A stretch of 64,000 nucleotides of DNA, taken from Astropecten irregularis. Taxonomy: Eukaryota > Echinodermata > Asteroidea > Paxillosida > Astropectinidae. Numbering within the stretch: the stretch's first letter is position 1; every line of letters starts with the position of its first letter. The notes under the pieces were generated by a model that was not told where the DNA came from, searched no databases, and worked only from the letters and a program-made list of their open reading frames with translations. Shown here piece after piece: positions 10,629 to 22,459 of the stretch. The stretch spans positions 1,798,001 through 1,862,000 of the forward strand of contig OZ020251.1 of the NCBI GenBank assembly GCA_963971285.1. Direction: 5' to 3'. A program made the position numbers and the translations under genes.

Positions 10629-12085
10629 AAGATAATTGATTTGGATAGGTTTGGTGTGGTTTGGTTGACATAGTTTGCATGTTCCTGCTAAAGACTATTG
10701 CGAATGCTATATAAGAAGGACAGGAAAAAAAAATAAGACAATTAATCTCTGACCTTTAATAAAGTCTGGCCCTACTTCAACATTTTACTGTCTGAATATG
10801 CTGTGCTACACTTTGCATGTTGTCTTTCATGGTATTAAGAATGAAATATGCCGATGACAGTAAAGCAAGTCATCGTTAATTCAATTTTTGTGCCCAAACA
10901 CTCGGATGATCTGTACTCAATCTGATCGTAATAATTCACATTTTATGATGAGCATTGTAACTTATAATTATTATTGATGGTAAAATATTAATGATATCAT
11001 ATCCTAACATATTATTCATATTAGGCGATACAGAAAGTAGTGGGTGACGGCTCGTAAACAAAAGAAATCTTTCGACAGAAACATTTCATGATTTAGATCG
11101 GGCAAAATTGTTAATAAATCAAAACTGTGTCGACTGTTCAACTTGAAGGAATCCATTGGAGTTATTGATAACTCATTCGTATGTTAATTTGGTTGTTTTT
11201 GTTTCAGTTATTTATCGTCAGTTTTGACCAAATAATCAATGGAAGCGATTTTATCAAATTCTCAGTGATTTTCTCTGAGATACAATTGTATATTGATGTT
11301 TCAAACTCAGTTTCTCTATTCCGTCTAAAGATTGTCATTGAATGAATTTTCCTGACGCAATTAAATTGAATAATTGAACTTATGAATGATTTGTGACGTT
11401 CTTGGCCAGTCTAGGCAAAGCATAGACTTGCTCCAAGTACCTTGACCATTTTTGTGTCTGTCTCAAGTCCTAAGACAGTCTCGTTGAATTGTTTCAAGCA
11501 TTATTTCCTTTTTTGGCTTGTGAAGCCAATGATAACCAACTCCTCAATAATTGGGACACAATGTGACACATGAACTTCTTCCTAGACTTGTTTTCAGCAT
11601 TAATGCAAATTCTTTCAAAGGACTTGGAGAAAGTCTATTAAAAAAATGGAAGAAATATATACGTGTCTGTATGCATACAATGCTTTAAATCATATTTATA
11701 TTTAAAATAATAATAATAAAAACGTATCATGGTATCTGCAATGTATTCTTATGAAAATCTGTAAAGTAATTGATCTCTATGTGTTTCACAAGTATACGAT
11801 ACAAAAAAATGTAAACCGCAATCACTCTTAGCCATGAGTACATCATTGGTATGATTTTAATTGCCATAATAGTTCTGGAATTTGTTTTTTCTCTTTATTA
11901 ATGTGAAAGATAAGTTTTTACCAAGATATACTCGAGCAGATGTTCAGAACTCTGCTAGTTCAGCAGTACTAAGGTTTTTGTGCACATACCAAGGTATTTG
12001 GTAGCATTCCTAAAAAGACAACTTGATGAAATGCCAGAATGATTTCATGAAGTGTTATCATAATAACTATCAAATTTGTAAAGAA
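10629..12085. other. Unannotated AT-rich spacer
   Basis: No gene, RNA or recognisable repeat was found. Confidence 0.35.
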
Positions 12086-12316
12086 AGTTACAGTGCCTGG
12101 GCTCTACAGTCCTGTGTCCTTCAAAATACCACACTGTGCAGTATCCCTATGGCACATTCTTTGGACTTATACCATGTTGGGCCATCAAGCCCCATGTAAA
12201 GTTACAGTGCCTGGGCTCTACAGTCTAGCTGTGTCCTTCATATTACCACACTTTGCAGTATCCCTATGGCACATTCTTTGGACAAAGTTAGGCCATGAAC
12301 CCATGTGGAATGTGAG
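12086..12316 (+). repeat. ~114-bp satellite array (two units)
   Basis: Two successive units starting AAAGTTACAGTGCCTGGGCT and ending near GGACTTATACCATGTTGGGC or its degenerate equivalent. Plus orientation. Confidence 0.75.
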
Positions 12317-14858
12317 TTTCCCTTCTGAAAAACCATGATTTACTAGATGATGAATTGTTTCCGGGGAATTTTGTTTGAAGATTGGTTGATTGGTTGCCTT
12401 GGTTTCCAATGTGTTCCAATGTAACATTACCAATGATATACCATGGCTAAGTAGACATTCTTCATGTGACATGTAGTTGTAATGACATAACGACATCATT
12501 CTATAGAACGCATATTAATGATACAATTCAAATCTCTATGGGAATGTTTGACTTATGAAATATATATATATATATATAAATATATATGTGTGTAAAGAGA
12601 AACCGAAGTTGATGTGAGCATAATTATTCAAATGAACCGTTCAAAAAAAAAGTTGTGAATTAATAAAGAAAAGTATTAAAATTGTAATCGCCTTAAATAA
12701 TTTCTCCACTTCTATAAAAGGGCTTATACATTGCCTCAAATCTAGTTCACATTCTATAAGGACATTTTATCACAAGTATTATATTAATGTAGCGGATAGA
12801 TTCAAAATGTACTCTGTATTATACTATTGAGAGAGCACGATGGCAGAGATACATGTAATTATGGAAATAAACAAAATACAGGTTGAAAAATGGGTTTACT
12901 AAAAAAAAAAATATGAGAAATTTATTCAAAATTAACATTTTGTCGAGAAGGATGTTTTCTGTTGTATAATTTCATTAGTTTATTATATTGATTAATTGTT
13001 TATTATTTTTTTACATTTGTTTGTGTGTGGTTCAGTTGTGATGGTTTTTCGGTAAACTAATTTGAGTTTCTGTGTAATTATTAACACTTTACCCGGCAGG
13101 TTATTATTGGTTTATACCCTAAGATTATTTCATCCATGTTGTATTTTTAAATGAGTTATTATCCTGTAATCAAACATATATGTTGCATATTATTGGTAAA
13201 ATAAAAAATTGGTTTTTACATGGCTATCAAGCCGGTCCGTTAGAGATCATAATTTGAAAGATTCAGTTTGCGGCAGCAATATTCATAATCATTTACATAT
13301 TTTGCTCATCCCTGGAATTATTGTTTTTCAGTATTGAATATTCATGACGCAACATTTGTTATTCCTTTTGTATAATGCAGCATTGGCCGTAATTCAATGC
13401 GCTGCATACTGGCGTAAGTCGATTTTTAAATATTGACTTAAAGACTGTTAAAAAAATTTCCATATTCACTATTTATGACATAAATTACTAACAAACATTA
13501 TTCATATTATTATATCTTATCTCTCCAGTGTCTGTGACGTGACCGATTATTAACAGCGGACTTTGTACATAACTGAAATAAAGCTACGTACTGACGACAT
13601 GAAATTTACTGTGTATTAAAATACCGTTTGCGTGTAGATTGGAGATCATTTTATTTCAAAGTGGTGTAAAGATTTGTGTGACAAAATGGTACATTAATTA
13701 AAAAAAATAATAATAATGATAATAAAAAAAAGAAGTATGAATTATTCTAAATTTGGACTGTATGATGGTTACTCCAGCTACTGCTACCTGATCTGATTGC
13801 TTGTAATAAACATTTTCATGTTGGGCAGAAATCTTGTGGTCTTGGCAGACTTTTTGTACTGTTGTCACGAGGGAGTAGGGTTTGGTTGGCTCAGGTTTTT
13901 TTTCTTCACATTTCACATTTTGGTGGCCCGGGTTCGAGTCCGGCTCAGTCTATGAGTGGATTTGGTTTCCGTCTATTTCTACCTCCATGGTTTCAGTCGG
14001 TCCCTAGCTAGGCTGCCCGATTCCTGATATAATTCAGACTCTCTTTACTTGTTGCATAGGATATTTAGGTCAAGTTTCCATGACAACACATCATTCATTA
14101 CTTTTTAAATGAACCTCAACCACTTTTTTCTTTGGGTGAATTAATTAGCCTCAACTTCAGGATCAATCTTTGACTATACTTTTGAGGTATTATTTTCTTG
14201 GTAGACCAGTGGAATTCTTAGTATCCGAACAACTATTCAAGTTATTTGTCTCAATTACAAATTTGTCAATGAAATTTATATTTCCTTGTTTTGTTTAGTT
14301 TTTTAAACATATTTGGTGTTCCTTAAGAAAGTAAAACAAAATTTGTTCCCTTTGATTTAATTTTTGGGATTATTTTTGAACAGCTGAGGGCGCTAGACAT
14401 TGAGTCCGGTCAAAAAGGACACAATTTTCTTTCTTATACATAATGTTGGAAAAAATTTATATTTCTCCTGAAATGTTTTCTCAGTATAAAATTTTTTTTT
14501 TTTTCCTTCAATATGATTTCGTTTTTGGGAATTTTTTTCAACGGCTGAGGGCGCTAGACATTAAGTCCAGTCGAAAAATTGTGTACATTATGTTGGAAAT
14601 ACATGTAATTCAGATTACTCCTGAATTGCTCTTTTATAAAGGTAATCACCAAAACATTATTTGTGTATTCAAGAAGACAAGGACATATTTATTAAATTAA
14701 TTATCAATTTAAGTTTAACAATACATTGGGTGTTTATCAATCTTCAATGAACTACAATGATAGGACGAGGCTGGTGGTAGACACGTCATTATTCTACGTG
14801 TGTCATTTGCAGACGACAATCTGTTATCTCATTGTGCTACACACAAAAATCGGCCAAA
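12317..14858. other. Gene-free AT-rich spacer upstream of GOLT1
   Basis: 12560-12590 is an (AT)n microsatellite. 14385-14420 and 14540-14580 share CTGAGGGCGCTAGACATT and flanking words, a local ~155-bp duplication. 13930-13950 has a tRNA B-box-like GGTTCGAGTCC with no convincing A box. No coding sequence is supported. The GOLT1 promoter must lie near its 3' end, but no TATA box is obvious. Confidence 0.4.
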
Positions 14859-17800
14859 ATGTTTGAAGTTTCTGACTTTCAGAGTAAGTATTTGATAAAT
14901 TTGTAGAGGGATAGTTGTACTGTTAGGAGTAGTTCATCAAATTGCTTGATTAATCTCAGCGTGATGTTGATTTTATGGGCTCCTGATTCATGTCAACTGT
15001 CGTTCAGTTTCTTGTTTTGGTTAGCCTTGTAAGTTGCCCATTTCTCGGCCAAGCCGGAAGTGTGCAGTTAAGGTATACGAAAAGTGCATTGTGGGACAGT
15101 TTGTCCTTGCTTTTTTGTACACAAACTCACATAGACTGGATTTCTACACAAAGAGGTCCATGCTTACACCGCAATGTAGTTCAGTACTAGTCCAAATTTT
15201 TGGAATCAAAGCAACCTTGACATTCTATGTACTTTTTGATGATTGGCTTGTAGGCCTATACTCATCGCGGACATCCGGTTACTTTCATTCTCATATCTTG
15301 ACAACCGATGAAAACTAACGTGTAGATGGCGCAAACTGCCGCAAACTACGGACAAATCACGCACAAACCGCCCGTCGTACAGAATTGTTTTTTCAAATAT
15401 TTTTGTCAAGAAGCAGAAATTGTATTCTGTACGACTTTCATTGTTGAGTCATAGTTTTTCCTCAGACAATATCCTTCTTTGAAGTATCCTGTAATAAGAT
15501 TAAACAATTCTGGTAGCTTTTTGTTTTAAACCTGTACAACTTAATTGTTTTCATCGGCTCCAAGGTCGGCGAGTTGGAATGACGTCACTCCGCACTGATT
15601 TATAACTACATCACCTGATTTCTTTCATTTTCAGAGATCGGAATCGGTCTGACGGGATTTGGTGCTTTCTTCCTGTTCCTAGGAGTCATATTCCTGTTTG
15701 ATAAAGGACTTCTAGCTATCGGAAATGTAAGTCTACTTTATACGTGTCTGTGGAGTGCCGTGGCCTAGTGGTCTGGTGTGTCGTACCCAGGATCTTGTGG
15801 TCAATCAATCCGCAGATTGTGGGTTCAAATCCAGCCATGGGTTTGTGGTGCTTGCATCTTTTGGCAAGACACTTTGTCACATATTGCTCCTCTTCACCAA
15901 GGAGTAAATGGGTACCTATGAGGGTAGAGATGGCTTTGTGCTTGATTAACCTTTGTGCGCTATACAGCAGCCTAGGCTGTATACTCCCAGGGAGTTGAGA
16001 TGACCAATTTTTGTCCAATATTTTTTTAGTCACAAAAAGTGTCTATGTACCAGGTACAGATCTCCAATTTGGTGTGATGGTTTACTTTTTACCAATATTA
16101 AGGATCTGCACCCAAATTAGATGTACCTCTTTTTGATATTTAGTTATGATCACCCAAAGTTGGCACTTTATTAATTTCATTGAAAAGTGAACAAAGAAAA
16201 ATTGACTGGAGCGGGATTGGAACTGGCTACCTCCTGAATACCGTACAGGCGCTCTACCAACTGAGCCATCCAGCCCTACATTGGTGGTGTCCCCAATAGT
16301 CAATTATAAGATAAGATAATAAGATAAGATAATTATAAGATAATTAATTGACTATTGGGGTCACCACCAACGTAGGGCTGGATGGCTCAGTTGGTAGAGC
16401 GCCGCTGTCTGTACGGTATTCAGGAGGTTGCCGTTTCGAACCCGCTCCAGTCAATTTTTCTTTATTCACTTTTCAATGACTTTATTGATTTGTTAAAAAA
16501 TTTTATGATTCATGGTTGTTTTCTCCTGTTGCTTGTAGATTTTGTTCCTGGCTGGATTGGCATGCGTGATTGGACTGGAACGAACCTTCAGATTCTTCTT
16601 CCAGCAACATAAACTCAAAGCCACTGGCTTCTTCATAGGTGGTATGGTCATCGTTCTGATAGGATGGCCAATCGTTGGAATGATCGTAGAAATGTATGGA
16701 TTCTTCTTATTATTCAGGTATGCTTTGCAGTTCTGCATTTGAAAAGTAGGGTAGGGCAGGATAGTCCTGTGCCCCTCAAAATTTGCAGTATCCCTGTGGC
16801 ACATTCTTTGGACTTGGACCACGTTTGGCCATCAACCCGCATATAAAGTTACAGTGCCTGGGCTCTATAGTCCTGTGTCCTTCAAAATACCACACTGTGC
16901 AGTATCCCTGTGGCACATTCTTTGGACTTGGACCACGTTCGGCCATCAAGCCCCATGTAAAGTTACAGTGCCTGGGCTCTACAGTCCTGTGTCCTTCAAA
17001 ATACCACACTGTGCAGTATCCCTATGGCACATTCCATGGACTTGGACCACGTTCGGCCATCAAGCCCCATATAAAGTTACAGTGCCTGGGCTCTACAGTC
17101 CTGTGTCCTTCAAAATACCACACTGTTCAGTATCCCTATGGCACATTCTTACTAGCCAAAATTCACAAGAGTTGTGTAGGTCGTTTAATGTTCATTATCA
17201 AATTCCATATTCTTATGTTTGTTTCATGAAGTTGTTTTTTTCTTTCATTACAGAGGTTTCTTTCCAGTCGTCATCAATTTTCTGAGGAGAGTGCCTGTTT
17301 TAAGTACCCTCTTATCTCTACCTGGAATAAACGGGGTAAGTAATACACACTCAGCTTCTTAAAGGTAGTATCATACTTTGGTTTTTGTCAAAGAAATACA
17401 GATTCGTGGGCAAAAATATCAAGGAAGATACAGTAAAAGTAATCTGTGGAAATTTCAGTCCCATACGTTGCCCACTTTTTGAGAAAACCGCGGAAAACGG
17501 CCACAGTATTTCTTAAGTGTTTTCTCTTTTATTTTTGATCTTTTAAAAGATCAAAAAGATTTTCGGTCGTTGTTTTACTAATTTCTGGATAAATACACCA
17601 TTTCAGGCGGAAACATTTTAACTGTATTTTTTTACCACCACCATCTTATATACGTAAATAGTTATACGTAAATCTGTGAACATGTCTGGTTTGGTCTCTT
17701 ACCAAAGTATGATACTACCTTGAACTTGTCTAGATACTAACATCACCTACATCAACCTCAAGTTATAGGCATGCTACCAAAGAGTATTTCTGAATCTAGA

Positions 17801-19238
17801 TACCTTACAGACCATGAAGTATATTGGTCAATAGGCATTATAATAATGTCATAGTACATAGCTCTATAGTCCTGTGTTGTGCAGTATCCCTATGGCACAT
17901 TCTTCGGACTTGGACCAAGTTGGGCCATCAAGCCCCATATAAAGTTACAGTGCCTGGGCTCTACAGTCCTGTGTCCTTCAAAATACCACCCTGTGCAGTA
18001 TCCATATGGCACATTCTTTGGAATTGGACCAAGTTGGGCCATCAAGCCCCATATAAAGTTACAGTGCCTGGGCTCTACAGTCATGTGTCCATCAAAATAC
18101 CACGCTGTGCAGTATCCCTATGGCACATTCTTCGGACTTGAACCAAGTTGGACCATCAAGCTCCATAAAGTTACAGTGCCTCGGCGCTACGGTTCTGTGG
18201 CCTTCAAAAAAAAAAACTATGGCACATTTTTACACTTGGACAAGGTTAGCAATCAAGCCTTATACATGAACAAAATTACAATGACTTGGCTCTACAGTCC
18301 TTCTAAAGTGTATAAAGATAGCAAGATGATGACTTTTTCACAAACGTCCATCACCGTTGCTCGGGACTTCCTCAGTAACTTCTCATGATTGGGACTGTTA
18401 AGGGTACTTATCATACTTTGGTGGCATTCTGAAACAGAAATTACCTATAACTTGCAGGTTATGAAGATGGTGATGGTAGAAACATACCGTTAAAATTTGT
18501 TTCTGCTTGAATTGCTGTATTTATCCAGAAAAGAGTAAAACCAATTGACCAAAAACAATTTTGATCTTCGGAATATCAACAAATCCTGCGAAAAGATTTT
18601 AAAATACTGTGGCCGTTTTTCACTGTTTTCTCCAAAAGTGGGCAGCGTATGGGACTACGAATTTCACAGATGACGTTAATTTTACTATATCTTTCTTGAT
18701 ATTTTGCCCATGAATCTGCAATTCTTTGACAAAAATCAAAGTATGCAACTACCTTTTGAAGGGATGGTACAGAATTGGTAAGACAAAAAACACTTCATGA
18801 TCACAGTTTCACATACAACTTACACAATATAATGGTGGTGATAGGAGAAAACATCCCATGAAATGTTTTTGTCTGAAATGCCATTTTCGTTGAGAAATAA
18901 ATGAAACTATTTTCCGATTGGATTAAAATGCTTCGAAGCGTTTTATTCATTCGTTGAAATGTTTACAGTTTTCTGTACACGGGTTTTCACTCGTGACCCA
19001 GATGGCTGATTGACCTCAAACTTCTACAGGTTTGTCAGTTAAGGTATAAGATGGATTAAATAATGTGCTTTCACTTTTAGCAACGGTTTTGTCGCAAAAT
19101 CCAGTTCTGTACCATCCCTTTAAGTCTGTTCACAGCATTTCTTTAATAATTGATACAAATCTCTTTTGTCGTGTTCTTTGTCTCTCTGTCCATCAACAGC
19201 TTCTCATGCGGTTTGAGGAGAGGAATCCCATGGTATAG
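14859..19238 (+). CDS. GOLT1B: Golgi vesicle-transport protein GOT1 homologue (five exons, complete)
   Basis: Small multi-pass Golgi membrane protein of the Got1/GOLT1 family, which acts in ER-to-Golgi and intra-Golgi vesicle traffic. Joining exons 14859-14883, 15635-15726, 16539-16717, 17254-17335 and 19200-19238 gives 138 codons plus TAG, the length of vertebrate GOLT1B. Every junction is GT-AG and the phases agree. The conserved core is plain: KIGIGLTGFGAFFLF (9-23), GLERTFRFFFQ (51-61), KATGFFIGG (66-74), LIGWPIVGM (79-87), YGFFLLFRGFFPVV (92-105), RRVPVL (110-115). Four hydrophobic segments fall near 10-30, 34-51, 68-88 and 91-109, with a short polar tail ending NPMV. The N-terminal eight residues come from their own mini-exon and are less conserved. 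Introns 2-4 carry a SINE, a tRNA-like foldback, satellite arrays and MITEs. GOLT1A cannot be excluded as the closer relative. Confidence 0.95.
15752..16010 (+). mobile_element. tRNA-derived SINE, copy 1 (GOLT1 intron 2)
   Basis: The head GAGTGCCGTGGCCTAGTGG holds an A-box-like sequence, and GGTTCAAATCC near 15822 is a B box; together they mark a Pol III promoter. The body (AAGACACTTTGTCACATATT, GGTACCTATGAGGGTAGAGA, CCCAGGGAGTTGAGA) recurs in minus orientation at 29310-29559 and 32675-32931. Confidence 0.75.
16178..16482. mobile_element. tRNA-like foldback element, copy 1 (GOLT1 intron 2)
   Basis: Two inverted arms, each with a tRNA-like sequence (minus arm about 16200-16277, plus arm about 16374-16452), meet at a short AT-rich GATAA-repeat centre (16303-16347). 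The outer ends are TCATTGAAAAGTGAAC and its complement. The plus arm has an A box (TGGCTCAGTTGG) and a damaged B box (CGTTTCGAACC). Confidence 0.7.
16765..17160 (+). repeat. ~114-bp satellite array in GOLT1 intron 3 (~3.5 units)
   Basis: Consecutive units with AAAGTTACAGTGCCTGGGCT, TACCACACTGTGCAGTATCC and CTTTGGACTTGGACCACGTT. Plus orientation. The array sits 47 bp after the exon 3 donor and ends about 90 bp before exon 4. Confidence 0.85.
17360..17723. mobile_element. MITE family B, copy 1 (GGTAGTATCATACTTTGG ends)
   Basis: AAGGTAGTATCATACTTTGG at the left is inverted at the right end (CAAAGTATGATACTACCTT). The body contains a central palindrome GATCTTTTAAAAGATC. About 364 bp, non-coding; the family recurs at least ten times in the window. 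Confidence 0.75.
17860..18330 (+). repeat. ~114-bp satellite array in GOLT1 intron 4 (~3.5 units)
   Basis: Units carry CAGTATCCCTATGGCACATT, GGACTTGGACCAAGTTGGGC and AAAGTTACAGTGCCTGGGCT. The last unit, after about 18165, is degenerate with an A-run. Confidence 0.85.
18400..18757. mobile_element. MITE family B, copy 2
   Basis: The left end AAGGGTACTTATCATACTTT is diverged; the right end CAAAGTATGCAACTACCTTTT abuts the next MITE with no spacer. Central GATCTT and TTTATCCAGAA words match family B in reverse. Confidence 0.65.
18758..19123. mobile_element. MITE (AAGGGATGGTACAGAA ends)
   Basis: GAAGGGATGGTACAGAATTGG at the left is inverted as CCAGTTCTGTACCATCCCTTT at the right, with a central GCTTCGAAGC palindrome. 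About 365 bp, the same size and layout as family B but with a different sequence; probably a sister family. It ends 76 bp before GOLT1 exon 5. Confidence 0.7.
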
Positions 19239-19289
19239 TCAGCCATCTTGCCTCGTTACCCGGCGGACCTGTCAACATTTCAACCAACA

Positions 19290-19550
19290 AATAACTACAA
19301 GAGAAACTGACTGAATTTAAAGTCATTGAAAAGTGAACAACGAAAAACTGGAGAGGGATTCGAACCAGCGACCTCCAGAATACCGTACCGGCGCTCTTAC
19401 CAACTGAGCTACCCAGCGCTATGCTATGTTGGTGGTGTCCCTAGTAGTCAATTATCTTTGAGCACCGGTAAGGTATTCCGTAGGTCACTGGTTCGAATCA
19501 CACTCCAGTCAGTTTCTCTTTGTTCACTTGTCAATAACATTTAAACCACA
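19290..19550. mobile_element. tRNA-like foldback element, copy 2
   Basis: It begins AAGAGAAACTGACTGAATTT then AGTCATTGAAAAGTGAAC, followed by a minus-strand tRNA-like arm (GGGATTCGAACC, CCAACTGAGC). A shortened plus arm retains the B box GGTTCGAATC and the outer end TTCACTTGTCAATAAC. It lies just 3' of the GOLT1 stop codon. Confidence 0.65.
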
Positions 19551-19590
19551 CGTAGGGAAGATTTCCATTGGAACACCATCTTCGAGTGGT

Positions 19591-19928
19591 TTAAAGGTAG
19601 TATCATACTTTGGTAAGAAACCAAAACAGAAAAGTTCACAGATTAACGTATAACTTACAGGGTATGAAGATGGTAGTGGTAGAAACATACCGTTAAAATT
19701 TGTCTGCCTGAAATGGTGTATTTATCCAGAAATTAGTAAAATAACGACCAAAAATCTTTTTGATCTTTTAAAAGATCAAAAATAAAAGAGAAAAGACTGT
19801 TTTCTCAAAAAGTGGGCACCGTATGGGACTGAAATTTTCACAGATGACTGTCACTGTATCTGTCTTGATATTTTTGCCCATGAATCTGTATTTCTTTGAC
19901 AAAAACCAAAGTATGAAATTACCTTTAA
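19591..19928. mobile_element. MITE family B, copy 3
   Basis: TTAAAGGTAGTATCATACTT opens the element and CCAAAGTATGAAATTACCTT closes it; the internal GATCTTTTAAAAGATC palindrome is intact. Confidence 0.75.
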
Positions 19929-20324
19929 ACAAATCTCAAGCTATTTGTGAAAATAGTTTCAATATCTGTTAGGTTGATGCCCGGGGTGATCCAGCCTTTG
20001 CCACGACCAAAACTTCGTCCATTTGTTTTCCATTCATCATGTTATGTTTCTTTCCCATTCTGCACAAAATTCCTGTAAATATGTAAATAAGTTGATAAAC
20101 AGAAATTCATCACAGCTCCTATTTCCTCTCACAATGTATAGATTGTAGTCTTTGAAAGAATTTCTATGCCACGTCCTTTCCAGCAATGTGAGAATTTACA
20201 TCACACACAGCAATCATCCTTTGCAGCTATAAATTGATATCTGTAAGCTGTAAAAATTCATCAAAATGCTCAGCATTTTTTTATTTATAATCTTGGTGGA
20301 TTTTGGTGGATTTTGAAGGATACA

Positions 20325-21365
20325 GGACTCTAGAGTCCAGGCACTGTAACTTCAAACCCTAATTTTCCCAAATCCTCAAATTTTAGTATGATTTTGCACA
20401 TCCCCAACTTGGTTCAAGTCCATAGAATGTGCCATAGTGATACTTCTAAGTTTAGTATTTGGAAGGACACAGGACTCGACTGTAAAGCCCAGGCACTGTA
20501 ACTTTATATGGGGCTTGATGGCCCAACATGGTCCAAGTGCAAAGAATGTGCCATAGGGATACTTCTAAGTTTAGTATTTGGAAGGACACAGGACTCGACT
20601 GTAAAGCCCAGGCACTGTAACTTTATATGGGGCTTGATGGCCCAACATGGTCCAAGTGCAAAGAATGTGCCATAGGGATACTGCACAGTGTGGTATTTTG
20701 AAGGACACAGGACAGTAGAGCCCAGGCACTGTAACTTTACCTGATGGCCCAACTTGGTCCAAGTCCAAAGAATGTGCTATAGGGATACTGCACAGTGTGG
20801 TATTTTGAAGGACACAGGACTGTAGAGCACAGGCACTGTAACTTAACATGGGGCTTGATGGCCTAACTTGGTCCAAGTCCAAAGAATGTACCATAGGGAT
20901 ACTGCACTGTGTGGTATTTTGAAGGACACTGGATTGAAGAGCCCAGGCACTGTAACTTTATATGGGGCTTGATGACCCAACATGGTCCAAGTCCAAAGAT
21001 TGTGCCATAGGGATACTGCACAGTGTGGTATTTTGAAGGACACAGGACTGTAGAGCCCAGGCACTGTAACTTTATATGGGCTTGATGGCCCAACTTGGTC
21101 CAAGTCCAAAGAATGTGCCATAGGGATACTGCACAGTGTGGTATTTTGAAGGACACAGGACTGTAGAGCCCAGGCACTGTAACTTTATATGGGGCTTGAT
21201 GGCCCAACTTGGCCCAAGTCAAAAGAATGTGCCATAAGAATAATGCACAGTGTGGTATTTTGAAGGACACAGGACTGTAGAGCCCAGGCACTGTAACTTT
21301 ATATGGGGCTTGATGGCCCAACTTGGTCCAAGTCCAAAGAATGTGCCATAGGGATACTGCACTTC
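20325..21365 (-). repeat. ~114-bp satellite, longest array (~9 units)
   Basis: About nine head-to-tail units in minus orientation; the TGTGCCATA word recurs at spacings of 113-115 bp (21001, 21114, 21229, 21342). Two neighbouring units near 20460-20690 share a private variant (ACTCGACTGTAAAGCC), showing recent local duplication. Overlapping open frames in three frames are artefacts of the repeat. Confidence 0.9.
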
Positions 21366-21429
21366 CAAATCTCGCTTACCAGATTGAAACAAAGTGGTCC
21401 TTGGCTGATCTGATGGGAACCAGGACTGA

Positions 21430-21671
21430 GGGCGTTTTCAAAACGGAGGCTCAGGCTCCGTTTCAGGCTCAGGCTCCATTTCGTGAATCCATTCCAAAAC
21501 AACGGGCATCAAAATAGAGACTTTTGGCTGCGGTTCTGAAGTAGATTCTCTCGTTTGAAAAGGAAAACAGAGTTTCAGCTTCAATGGAAAACCACAACCT
21601 ATATTTTCAGCATATGGATGTCAGAGCTGGAGCCTGAGCCTGAGCCTAAGCCTCCGTTTCGAAAACGCCCC
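21430..21671. mobile_element. MITE family A, copy 3
   Basis: GGGCGTTTTCAAAACGGAGG with GGCTCAGGCTCC at the left is inverted at the right (GGAGCCTGAGCC, TTTCGAAAACGCCC). The core is CATCAAAATAGAGACTTTTGG. About 242 bp. Confidence 0.7.
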
Positions 21672-21940
21672 CAGTTTCATGGCCCTGCTTACCTCATAAT
21701 TCGGCACTTGTGATCCTCATTATTTGCTTACAGGGTTAGCACCAAATTTCTACCCAAGCCAAGTATTAAGCGAGAAATCTTTACTACATAGACTATTCAG
21801 GCACACTTCCGACAATTCAGCTTATTGCTTACTGATATAAACAACTGTGCTTAGTAAATACGGGGTACCAGCCAAATTCTGTGTGACGTACCGTACTGGT
21901 AATGATCAGTGGTACATGTCATTTTCCTTACTTGCATACT

Positions 21941-22459
21941 TAGGCCGTGTCCGAAATTGTTGTCTAGAGCTATGGTCTAGGTCTACAGCTACAGCTACGT
22001 CTACGGAAGCGCTTTAGCCATTGGAATTCGGACGCAGCTTCGGCTACGTATTACGCCCTCAAGTGATATTTTAAGTTAATTTTTCTGACGTCATCGAATT
22101 ATCGTCTGCTCGATCGTTACGGGTCCGCGTTGAGCAAATGTTTGTTTAAAACGGGCGATCGACTTCATCAGTATGGATAATGATATGATGAACTCTTTCC
22201 AAGAACAGTAAGTCTGACAGTAAAACCAGAACCGAACAACAGCTCACATTTGTGTGTTTCCGTTGACCCCGAAAAACTCAGCATGATCGGTCGCCATTTT
22301 GTTTGCGCGGATGAAGACAACACTTCTTACGGCTAGATTTTGATGACGTTGTAGCCGTAGCTCTAGCTGTAGACAGCATTTCGGACAGCGCTTCAAAATG
22401 GCCGCCGTAGACAATAGCCGTAGACCTAGCTCTAGACAGTCGTTTCGGACACGGCCTTA
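21941..22459. mobile_element. ~519-bp element with TTAGGCCGTGTCCGAAA ends
   Basis: The left end TTAGGCCGTGTCCGAAATTG and right end TTTCGGACACGGCCTTA are inverted. Subterminal repeats (GTCTAGAGCTATGG, CTACAGCTACGTC and complements) line both sides. The ends may carry a TTA target duplication. No transposase frame is present. Confidence 0.65.

Noticed and set aside
13920..13960. tRNA gene suggested by GGTTCGAGTCC
   Set aside because: No matching A box or acceptor stem at a suitable distance.
16783..17285. Overlapping 140-170-codon frames at 16783-17285, 17824-18388 and 20504-21321
   Set aside because: All lie in the ~114-bp satellite, are open in two or three frames at once, and overlap GOLT1 introns.
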